A DNA stretch of 64,000 nt from Przewalskia tangutica (Eukaryota > Streptophyta > Magnoliopsida > Solanales > Solanaceae). The stretch spans positions 43,102,388 to 43,166,387 of the forward strand of contig CM056738.1 of NCBI GenBank assembly GCA_029844215.1, given 5' to 3'. Within the stretch, counting starts at the first letter, position 1, and each line of letters starts with the position of its first letter. The position numbers and the translations under genes are program-made. A model generated the notes under the pieces. That model was not told where the DNA came from, ran no database searches, and saw only the letters and a list, made by a program, of their open reading frames with translations. This document shows positions 41,760-51,970 of the stretch, in pieces.

Positions 41760-43843
41760 TTATCCTCTCTCACTCGTAGAGCTTATAGTCCGGTGTTCAA
41801 CCTCAATTCACGGTATTACATAATCCAATGACTTGTCAAGATTTCTTATCGTTCGAGTGTCTACTCGTCTTTCCTTTATAAGTTAATTCAAGTTGTCCTG
41901 GGGTCCTTTACCTCTCCGTATTCTCTTACTATCTTTCTCGTCAGTACAGATGCTACTACCTTTCCTCGAGGTGTTCCTACTGCCCATTACCTACTAATGG
42001 TCTTACACTAGTCCGGGGTAACTGTATCTCGTGCAACTTACATAACCATAGTTGTATTCTCTTTTATCCTTCTGGTCATAACCTACCTTATGCTTATTAA
42101 TAGTAAAGTGTTTCTAATTTGATCCATAATCGTACAGTTTCAAACATGTGTACTACCTTCATTTTTCTTACGACACTTCCCTGACCGTTTCGTGACGTCG
42201 TTCTTAATTACCCCAACATAATACTTTTTCCACGGTTATCTAAAGCGTAACTTATGGCGTGGCGATATCAAGACCTACCAGTCTCCCATCCTTCGTCTAA
42301 CTACATGGGTACACATAACCCCATAATACGTAAGACTATCCTTTTATGTAGGGGAGAGAACTTATCTCCCTTCAATAAACTTTCCTTGGTGTCACAACCC
42401 TAATCACCGGGTCCTCTCGTGGTCCTGTAAATATCTAATCATTACGCACCGCCTTAAAATCGTGTAGATTTTCAAAACCTACCAAAGATGCCCTCTTCTT
42501 TCCGGGCAATACTGCATTTATTTTATTCTTGCCTTGCACATTTCCTTGAAATTATCCAAGGTCGTGGCCCCGACCGCCACACCAAACCAACTCCAAGTAC
42601 CTCCAAGGAACTTAACATAAATTCCTTCAAATTCAAGTATTACTTACTGCGTCAATTTTTTCCCAACGAACAAGTCACTCAAACTTATTAAAAACAATGA
42701 TGCCAAAGGGAAGGATAATTCACCGTTACTACCACTTCCTTCCTCTCCACTCGATAACTGCCACGGAAAATTAGTACCGAATCAATCTCTTCTGTAGTCC
42801 TAGTTGGCATAACATGAGGCCAACTAGCCCGTACTCATAATGACCTCAACGTCCATAATAATGCTGCTGTGGTCCGACGACTGTATCGTTATCGACAATT
42901 ATTATCTGCCCACTCAGCTACCACCCAACACTCACGGGTGTGGTTACCCCCTAAAGGTTCTCATGGATTCTGTCTTCATTTCTTTCACACTTGGTTGCTC
43001 ACTTCCTACGGCCGTACTTTTCCGCATTTCCAAACTTATTCTAGCTTACGTCATAACTTCCATAATAAAGTGGCCTTCGATCTTGAGTTACTAAGTTAAA
43101 ACAATATAAGGTCATTTCCGCCACAACCTGGTTCCGGGATACGTCTGCGAACTCGTAAAATGATTAATTAGACTCGGGCTTGTACCGCGTGACTCGCCAC
43201 GTGAATGACTACTATCAATGATCCCACCCCATGTCGGGTGTACTAACTTCTCATAATACCATAGTCGTGTCGCCTCGTCACAACAACCATTACTTACTCC
43301 ACACGGATCCCATCCGTACTATCCTCTTAAGCGTACCACGTAGCTTAATTTACAAACATAGTCTCCCATCAGGGCCCTTAATTAAGCTTCTTAAGGTTCC
43401 ATTGCTTTTTCCGACAACTCATCGTCTCCTAATTTTCTCAAACTAGCACGTAAAACCTCGATGAGAGTTCCTTAACTGCTCATACCTCCCTGCACCTATT
43501 TAGTCCTTACCAAATCACGTAATCTAAAATCATTCTTGCAACACATATGTGATCCTCATACGTAAATCAGTATAGGCGTATGTCGCAATACCAACTATAC
43601 TACAAGTATTACCAACCTGGATACGCAATCCACATAATCTTCTCTCGCTCATCACGCTTCTCTACCGCAAACACCATAACTTTGTTAGGAGAGACGACTT
43701 AACCACACAATTTATCGCACGATCTAGAGTGAGAAGAAATGGAAACTAATCTTAATATCCTCGGCCCACGATTATAGATGTGCACAACACACCGATAATC
43801 AAGACTCTACTAGATACGGCTGTAGACTCTTCCGAGGATTAAT
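41760..43843. other. Tekay 5' internal region, no recognisable gag
   Basis: This 2.1 kb should hold leader, gag, protease and most of reverse transcriptase. Only the leader is recognisable: CACTCTAGATCGTGCGAT on the minus strand at about 43715. Small frames on both strands show no domain. Either the part has been replaced or it is degraded beyond reading by eye. Confidence 0.5.
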
Positions 43844-43855
43844 CGCTCGATACCA
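43844..43855 (-). promoter_or_regulatory. Tekay primer-binding site (initiator Met, altered)
   Basis: The minus strand reads TGGTATCGAGC shortly after the right LTR; the usual TGGTATCAGAGC has lost one A. Confidence 0.7.
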
Positions 43856-43859
43856 CTTT

Positions 43860-46395
43860 TGTCACGACCGAACCGGACCGTGACCGGTGCCTTAACCCGC
43901 ACCCTGGTGACACAACATCGTGAGAAAACCATGAATATAAACTCAAGATAAACAACCATTACGATATAGAATAGTCTAGCCCAAAATGGCTAACCTAAAA
44001 GTACATAAACCAAACAAGCATCCTTAACGAACCAAGTTCGACAAGACTACAGCCTCTAAGAATGAATAACACTATGACGGACAGGCCCCGCCATGCCCTG
44101 AATGTACAAAATATCAACGACTCGGGGAGAACCATACCAAAAGTCGAGCCTCAAGAAATGGAGCTCACGACACTGAGTACAAGATCCTAGGAATGAGGAT
44201 CTACCACCGCTTTCACTGCAGCATGAGCGGCCCAGAAGGGGGTCGACACAACGTACAGTATGTAAATCGAAAATCGTAGTAATATCATAAGTCCAAAAAT
44301 GTACCAAGTTATAGATAAAATCAAATTATGTCAGACCGTGCCTTACTAATAATGAGAGTAACAAGTATAAGTTTTATAGCGTAAAAATAGGAGGCTCACG
44401 ATCAAAACAGGTACCTCGCCCAGAGTATCGTTAAGCAATCCTACTCCTGGGACTATTTCACCCGCATAGGTCCTGTGGACCCGCATGAGGTCATCCGCCT
44501 CGTCATGGGACTATTTCACCCGCATGGGACTATTTCACCCGCATGGGACTATTTCACCCGCATGGATCCTGTGGATCCGCATGAGTACCATCGCGTACTC
44601 GCATGGGACTATTTCACCCGCATGGATCCTATGGTCCAGATCCGCATGAGTACAAGCGCCGCACTCGCATCATGGGTAGCAAATCCATGGCATAAATGAT
44701 AACCCGGTTTACCCGTAACAATATAAACATATATATAACATAGCTCATCCGCTAATATAACATAAGCACTACCGCCTATCACATCACAACATAAGCACTA
44801 CCGCCTATCATAACTCAAGCAAGTTAAGAATCACCTAACTTCTTATTAATAGTATTAATACATCCTCTCATTTTAGTATACCTAAGGCACGATCATGTCT
44901 TTTAGTAAAAATCAGAATTTAACCCAAGTATCATGTACTTAACCTTTTAAGAAATAACTCTTTTATACAAAAATTCCAAGATACTAATCACCATAGTATC
45001 AAGTTACGATTTCTTTTCAAAGCAAGTCACATTTCCTTTAAAACTATCTCAAGCTTCTAAATTAAGTGACTTCATTTCTAAAACCTTAGGCAATTCATGC
45101 CTTAAAACCATTTTCCTTCCACAAGTTCAAATCATCAAAACCTTTCTCCATTAAACTTTCACAAGCTAATATAACCAACTCCCCATAAAGCCGTTATATT
45201 AGAGTTAAACAATAGTAAAACACATTCCCTTAAGTCCAAGGGATTTTTATACTTTTCTTTTAAAACGAAGCAAGTATCAAATACTTATAACAAACGAAGA
45301 TTTTCAAATCTTGTACGTCTACCGTACTACATAGGTACAACTAATCATGCTCAAGAGATAGGAAAGCTCCACATACCTCTTCAGTCAATCCACAAGCTAA
45401 GTCCAATTTACCGCACGTAGTATGTCAACCTAAAATGACCACAATACGCTTATCAAGCTCTAATTACAATGCAGAATTTTTCCAAGTTAAAGTCACCAAT
45501 TTCCTACGGAAAATTGGGCAGCGTTTCCTTTGTTTCTACATACATTGCCACCTTTTCCAAGGTCGATTTTTAACGCTCAAATGCCATGTTTAAGGCTCAA
45601 CAACCAACCAACACCAAGGGGTTTACACACCTAAACTTTGGTGTGTAAAATTCAGCCCCACAAGTTACAACAACTAACCCAACAAGTCTAATGTAGTATT
45701 TAGGTAACAACATGCTCATAATATCTCCCTAACCAATTCTTTCATAATCAACCCCTTTTCTTACATGCAGCTACTCTAAGTGCATTTTCCAACTACAAGT
45801 TCTTCCTATTAAACATGCAACACCCAAAACCAACTACAAGAGAAGAAATGTTACCTCAAGTTTTAGCCAAACTTATTCCAACACCTTGCTAGCCTTTTCT
45901 CCAAGAACACCACCACAATAGTCTTCACAAGCTTGTAATAACCTTTCCTTCCTATTACACTTTTCAGATTTTTCCCCTTAGGCTAGAATTCCTCTTGGGA
46001 ATTTAGAGAGAAGGATGAGCTTTTTAACTTAGAGAGAGATGGAGTGTAAAGATGAAAAGTTGAAAGAAATGACCAAGTCTTGGTCAATATAACGCATGTA
46101 GCAGAATCGATTGGGGGACACTTGTCACCCTCCCATGGCCTCTTTTAAAACAAAATCAGACTTTCTAAGTTTTTCCGCCCAAAATTCCGCCGCTGCATTC
46201 GCTTCCGTAAGGCTACGCGAATCTCCCGCGGACACTGAACTTTAGGCGCCATGGCTCGATTTCGCAGGCTATGAATTCCCGCTTGGCACTCATGCCCGCC
46301 CGCGCTACGAGGCCCCTGACCGAAGTTTTCTGATTTCGAGTCCTAACTCCTTCCGCATGGCCCCATACGCACGGCCTGAACCACGAGGTATAACA
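43860..46395 (-). repeat. Tekay 5' LTR (2536 bp)
   Basis: Collinear with the left LTR; the AT-rich section 44860-46100 is almost identical to 37950-39200, while the CG-rich ends (43860-44700 and 46150-46330) carry many short indels. Followed by CCTAT at 46396-46400. Confidence 0.93.
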
Positions 46396-46400
46396 CCTAT

Positions 46401-47507
46401 GGTTATGATTTTCCTAATTATTGAAATCCTTCTCGCGACGTTATCTATAATCTCACTGATTTACCCTATGGATCGTGAGCACTTAACTTACCGCAGTTAT
46501 CTCTCGATCAATTGTAGTAATTTTTAAAGTTATTCTCTCAAACTAACCCTAGCTAGTAATTTCTCACCACTCACTATGACCACGTCAAAGCTTCGTTATC
46601 TCTAAATTCGTTTTTAAACCCACAATATTGATCTCTCATATACCTAGGGAGTGACGTTATTCAACAACTATCTAAATATGAATTTTCTCTAGAGCAATAC
46701 ATAATAAATAGTCACAGCTAATAAATGGTCATTCAATCAATTAAAATAAGCATGTAGTTGAACAAGTAGAAAATCCAACAACTCAATTATATAAGAACGT
46801 AACAAGAATTCATCCTACAAAAAGTTCTATCAAAACCCTAGATAGAAAATTAGCTACTCATAAAAGTATGTGAAACGCGATACTAAAATCCATAACAAAC
46901 AATGGAAAATAGAAAGAAGAAAGGAAAACTCATTGTCGGATCTTTTCCCTTGCTCCACGACGGCTTCTTACTCTTCTTCGGTTGAATCCTCAAAAATAAT
47001 GTGTTGTATTTATATGACCTAGAACGTGTAGGGAGTCAAATAAACCACTTAAAATTCATTTGGAAAACGTTTCTTGGCTCGCCTGAACTCTCATTTTGCG
47101 ATGATCACAGGCGAGCCCAGCCAGTTGTAATTTTTCTCTTATTTCTTTGCTCATCTATGGGATCGCCTAGGCGAGGATGTTGATGAGCCCTCTCAGGCAT
47201 ATTATTGGCCTAGCTCGTCAACTTCCTTGCCTTTTCCTTCACTTCGCTGTTTTGTGCTAGTGATTAAAATTCTTGACTCGTCAAGCTACTCGCAAGGCGA
47301 GCAGGATATGCAAGTTCGGGCATTCTCTGATCTTTCTTTTCTTATCTAAACTTGCATCAAATAAGCTCTTTCCCAATCACTTTCATCCAACAATCTTCCT
47401 ACGCATACAAAACATGTAATAAGCTCAAGACAATATAATTTATACATAAAAGTACTAAGAAGTGGGCAAAATAATGAATAAATATATGTATTTTTGGCCG
47501 AACATCA
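46401..47507 (-). repeat. Athila/Tat-like 3' LTR, proximal part
   Basis: The minus strand starts TGATGTTCGGCCAAAAAT at about 47507, right after a purine tract, and runs to the Tekay element. The frame at 47001-47183 is not a gene. Confidence 0.6.
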
Positions 47508-49600
47508 CCACCCCACACTTAGACTCTTGCTCGTCCTCAAGAAGTTCAAAAATTCATATCATGGAAAAGAACAATTCTTGAGCATGCTCGTGCATCACAA
47601 CTAATGACAATGACTTATATTGACATTTAGAAACTAGCATATGCATATAAACACCTTTATTTAATCTTTTTATGCCAAGACTATTTAAAATTTTCAAATG
47701 ATCTCTTCTAACATCCTAGCCTCGAAAATTGACTTTCCTCCTATCTAATTCATGACCTGCTTTTCTATGCCAACTTAAGAACCTAGTATCTCACCAATAT
47801 CATGTGAATCATGTACCCTTACCAATCAAATCAAGAGAGAAATAAGTCCACACACTCAAATAAAATTTAAATGTATTTTAAGGACTCACATATAGAAAGA
47901 ATTCGCTCTCTCACAAAGAAAAATATCACTCCCAAGGTCGTACCATAGGCTCGCCCGTAGTGTAAGACTCCACCAATATAAGCCTATCAAATCTAAGATC
48001 AAACATGACTTTCATAGGTTGAAATGTAGTCTAAGGGACATGTATGATATATTTAGGGAAATAGTGACTCCACACTCCTAAGCACTTTAATACAAGACAA
48101 TTTTTTCACTTTCGAGCGCATACTTCTCATAGTCTTCATTCAGTTTCTCATCATACAAATGCATCACACTAATTCCTTTGTTTTCTGCGCAACACATATT
48201 AGCAATTTCACTAGTTAAGATCAAAATTGTAATTCTTTTTCTCTGTTTTTTCTACTTCATTCTTTTCTTTTCTTTTTTTTTTTTTCAATCAATTTTTTTC
48301 CAACTAATGAAACTATTCTTTTCTTCACTCTCTTTCTTCAGTTCCATTCAAAAGCTATTCATATTTCCTACTTACTTCTTTCTAGCGCTTATTCTTACAA
48401 ATTAAATGCTTTTAGAGGTAAAGGTTAAAAAAGAATCAATTAAGAATAAAAAGATATAGGCTTGTAATGTGGGTGACAACGAAAAGGCTTATATACTCAA
48501 AAGGGTTGACGAGAGATATTGTTAACAGTGGTGCGCAAAAAGGATAAAAGGGCTAATCAAAGAAATGCTTATGTCATCTCCTAGATTTGCCACGACTTAT
48601 TTATTTCGCTTTCACCACACACATGGCAAGTTCTAGACTAACATGGGACAACACAAATTATCATCTAAACATCACTTCATACAATGTAAATGATCCACGC
48701 AGTCATGACTCTCAAGCTAAAGCAATAGTACATAATCAATAAATATAATTCAAGCATAGGAGGTAATAATAAAAGTAAGAACTCGAGCCTCAAGAGTAAA
48801 AAAAATCACAAAAAAATTCTCAAGGCATCTAAAAAAGGTATACAATACACATGTTAGCCCTAAACCCCAACATAAAACATATCACACAATTTACGACACT
48901 AGAGCTCTTTCTTTCCTTACTTGCTTGTTCATCCTAACGAGTAATCCCTAACTAAAATAGTATAAGAAACCACCAAACAATTCCTCCACCCCACACTTAA
49001 AACTGTGCATTGTCCCTAATGTACAATATAAATAGAAGATGGTAAAAAAGACTCCCTGGTAGGCCAAAGGCCATAGAATAGTAGTGTCTGGGGTACTCAA
49101 ACTTCCCCCAATATGATATGATCCTTTATGCGGATACCTCACACTTAGTTCCAACTTTGTGGCTTGCTTTTGCATCATTCCAATTGCTTTATTTCCATGC
49201 TCAAAATCCTACAAAAATAAAATAACACTACAAAAAACATAATAAATAAAAAGAATAAAGTTGAGTTGCCTCCCAACAAGCGCCTAATTTAATTCATGGC
49301 ACGACTAATCAGATTTTGCCTCCATTTAGAACTTATGAATTGTACCCCAGTTTTGATTCTACTTTTATGATTTAATCTTTGGGTGGTACAAATTATTGCG
49401 AGCCAAAAATTAAATAATTTCGTATGCACTCTTTGGCTTTTAACCGAGGAGTATCACCCTGTCCAGATGGCCTTGAAATTTTCCAAATATATGGTTCATC
49501 TACCTCATCATTTAATTTTCGTATTGGCTTGTATAGATCAACTTTTATATCTCCTTCTGAACACAATGTCAAAAAAATCTTTGAGTGAAGACCAATGCGC
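47508..49600 (-). other. 3' non-coding region of the Athila/Tat-like element
   Basis: AT-rich, with two purine tracts and the post-pol GGGAGGCAACTCAAC motif. Plus-strand frames (for example the Phe-rich one at 48178-48405 over a T-rich tract) are compositional artefacts. Confidence 0.55.
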
Positions 49601-49605
49601 TCAAA

Positions 49606-50076
49606 CTAAATAATCAATTTATTTTCGAGCCCCTCTTCTTGACACAAACTGGAGTCGATTAAAATTACATCTGTAAGGTTCTTTGTTGATTCTAGTATCA
49701 CTTTTTCAACATCGATATCATCAAATTCTGATTGGTTAGGTTGTTGGTATTCTACTTTGAACTCTTCTTGGATACAATCGACGTTATTAGCCTGTTGAGT
49801 TGTAAAAGCTTCAACCAATTGACTCACTTGAGCCTCCAACTTACGAATAGTTGTCTCTTGCCTTTGTAAATATAATAGTTTCTCATCATCTTTCTCCATA
49901 AAGCACTTTAACATATCTTTGATCTCTTTCATATCAGCATCCCTTGGTTCTTTATTTCTATTAACTTCACAAGAAAAAGTAGAACCATCATAATAAGGGG
50001 TTGGGGAAGGATACAAAATATAAGCACCATAAAAGTGAGCATCTTGACCACCACACGTATCACACATATTCCGCAC
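49606..50076 (-). pseudogene. Athila/Tat-like gag C-terminal frame
   Basis: A 156-residue frame. It starts near a degenerate zinc knuckle (CDTCGGQDAHF), continues through a Tyr/Pro segment, then a predicted coiled coil (EKDDEKLLYLQRQETTIRKL and AQVSQLVEA), and an acidic tail. Upstream, after a stop, another partial knuckle reads YCGGNHPRQ. This layout is usual for Athila/Tat gag. It ends where pol should begin. Confidence 0.6.
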
Positions 50077-50170
50077 ATAAGATTGAGTTGGTGCACATAA
50101 CTCGACCCAGGGAATATTTTAATAATTTTGTCTTGGGTGGTTTCCTCCACAATATGCATAAGGACTATAA

Positions 50171-50640
50171 AACAACATACCCAGTGAAATCCCACAATGT
50201 GGGTCTGGAGAGGGTAGAGTGTATGCAGATTTTACTTCTACCCTGGTAGGTAGAGCGATTGTTTCTGAGAGACACTCGGCTCAAGACAGAGCACAAGCAA
50301 AGCAAGAACAAAACAAGATAAACGGTCAGATCCGGTCAGTATGAAAATGCTGATATCAAAAGTGAATAAGTCATGATAGCGCATTCAGTAACTAACACAT
50401 GTAAATAAGCTACACAAAGTACACTAGAGAACACATTATAGCAGAAATCAAACTATAGTGGACTATAAATCCATGCCATGCCTATTAGTATGATAGACTA
50501 CAGTAATAACGGTATAACTACCGGTTTGCAAGCGTAAGTAAGACTATGCTCGATTACCTACTACCCTTCTACCCTAATATGTGTCCTCCACAACCCCCTA
50601 TCTAAGGTCATGTTCTCAATAAGTTGCATCTGCCTAGACC
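50171..50640 (-). mobile_element. RTE-type LINE 3' UTR fragment
   Basis: It matches the 3' UTR of the RTE at 17950: CCAGTGAAATCCCACAA, GTGGGTCTGGAGAGGGTA, GACACTCGGCTCAAG, then CTATCTAAGGTCATGTTCTC near 50600. The minus-strand 3' end is CACTGGGTATGTTGTT. No coding part is included. Confidence 0.75.
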
Positions 50641-51428
50641 TCTATAGTCCTCCATATGTAGGACACCACTCTTGCATGACCATTTAGCCATATATTGTTC
50701 CTCTCCATGACTGTTTAAACAACTTGCCTATTTGTCCTTGAAGCATACTTATTTTTCTTTGGTTTAGACAATCAGATACCAGTGGATATGTCTGAGTTTG
50801 GCCATTTCTGGTTTTGTAGGTTTATTAGTTTGATCGCAATACTTGCCTTACTCACTTTAGTGTCAAAAGTGTTGAGTAATATGGCATGAATGGAACCTTG
50901 TCTGCTTGGTCTAGCTAAGATGGTTCTGTATCTTTGAAAAATGTTCTTTGCTAAGGACTATTTGCCCTGTTTCTTTTATGCCCATAAGTATGTCAAGATA
51001 GTTGCGCATTTAGCCTGTTTGATTAATTGTGAGAATAATATCCAGTGGGGAGTTGGTTATATGTTTGTAGCTAGCCCTGTTCTCTTCTTCTTTCCTCATT
51101 TTTCTTTGGTTTAACAGAATAGCCATTTTTGTGTCTATGAGTACCATTATTCTTATTTGTGATATGAACTTGATGTTACTGGTTTACCATCTTAAGTGTG
51201 CTTAAGGTCTGTTAAAGGCCTATGAAATCAGTACAATGTTTTTGTTTAAAAGATTTGAATTCCTAAATGTAATAAAAAAAAGGGGTTATGGTATTTGTAT
51301 TGCTTGTCTGCTCCTGTGTTTGTGTTCTCCCAGTTAGTTGCATATTTCCCTTCCACTTCCTGCAAGACTAGAAGTTATCTGATAATAGCATGAACAAATT
51401 CCATGATATATGGTGATGTCTTAAATGA
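50641..51428. other. Gene-free stretch before hAT element
   Basis: Moderately AT-rich, no supported frame and no repeat type I recognise. It ends in the target duplication of the hAT element. Confidence 0.4.
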
Positions 51429-51600
51429 GTTTACACTAGGGGTGGCCAACGAGCCTGGGCGGGCCGGGGTGGGTTTGGGCGGGATCGGGGTGGTACGGGA
51501 TGGGGGTGGGGCGGGGCGAAACTGGCGGGTCAGGACTATCGGGCTTGGCTGATGTCCCATTCCGGTACCGATTCCGTCTGGAAAAAAGAAACCTGTCCTA

Positions 51601-51942
51601 GCGGGCCGGGATCGGGTCAGGCTCGTTTTTTTTTTTTTGCACTTAATTTTAAAAAATAACATATATTATATATATGAACAACTCATTAATTGAACAAGCT
51701 AGTGTAATAAAAACATCTAAAGACTGTTTTGTGCCTCTTATATTATTTTATAGAAATATAGTTTTAGTGGGGCGGGCCGGGATCGGGTCGGGATCGATTT
51801 TTTTTTTTTGCACTTAATTTTAAAAAATAACATATATTATATATATGAACAACTCAATAATTGAATAAGCTAGTGTAATAAAAACATCCAAAGACTTTTT
51901 GTGTCTCTTATATTATTTAATTATTATTTAATAGAAATATAG
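51601..51942. repeat. 171-bp tandem duplication near hAT left end
   Basis: GCGGGCCGGGATCGGGTC at 51601 and 51772, each followed by a T run, TTGCACTTAATTTTAAAAAA and AACATATATTATATATAT; few differences between copies. Confidence 0.9.
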
Positions 51943-51970
51943 TTTTTTGGTACATATACAATTGTCAAAA

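Larger units (their letters stand above)
36965..46395 (-). mobile_element. Tekay/Del-type Ty3/Gypsy chromovirus
   Basis: 9.4 kb, minus strand, with 2.5-kb LTRs at both ends, exact 5-bp target duplication, a polypurine tract next to the left LTR and an initiator-Met-like primer site next to the right LTR. Pol relics run right to left: reverse transcriptase/RNase H (41712-41010), integrase (40860-39950), chromodomain-like end (about 39990-39690). The internal region (4.36 kb) is short and I find no gag. Coding frames are broken by many small indels. Confidence 0.9.
36709..50170 (-). mobile_element. Athila/Tat-like non-autonomous element, split by a Tekay insertion
   Basis: Minus-strand order: gag C-terminal frame (50076-49606), the post-pol motif TTGTTGGGAGGCAACTCAAC (about 49265-49285), a long AT-rich 3' region with two purine tracts (AAGTGTGGGGTGGAGG at about 48990 and AAGTGTGGGGTGGTG at about 47508), then the 3' LTR (47507 to 46401, interrupted, continuing 36964 to 36709). 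No RT or integrase between gag and the post-pol motif. The 5' half lies beyond an RTE insertion and was not found. Confidence 0.65.

Noticed and set aside
48178..48405. 75-residue Phe-rich frame as a membrane protein
   Set aside because: It is the reading of a long T/C-rich tract in a retroelement UTR.
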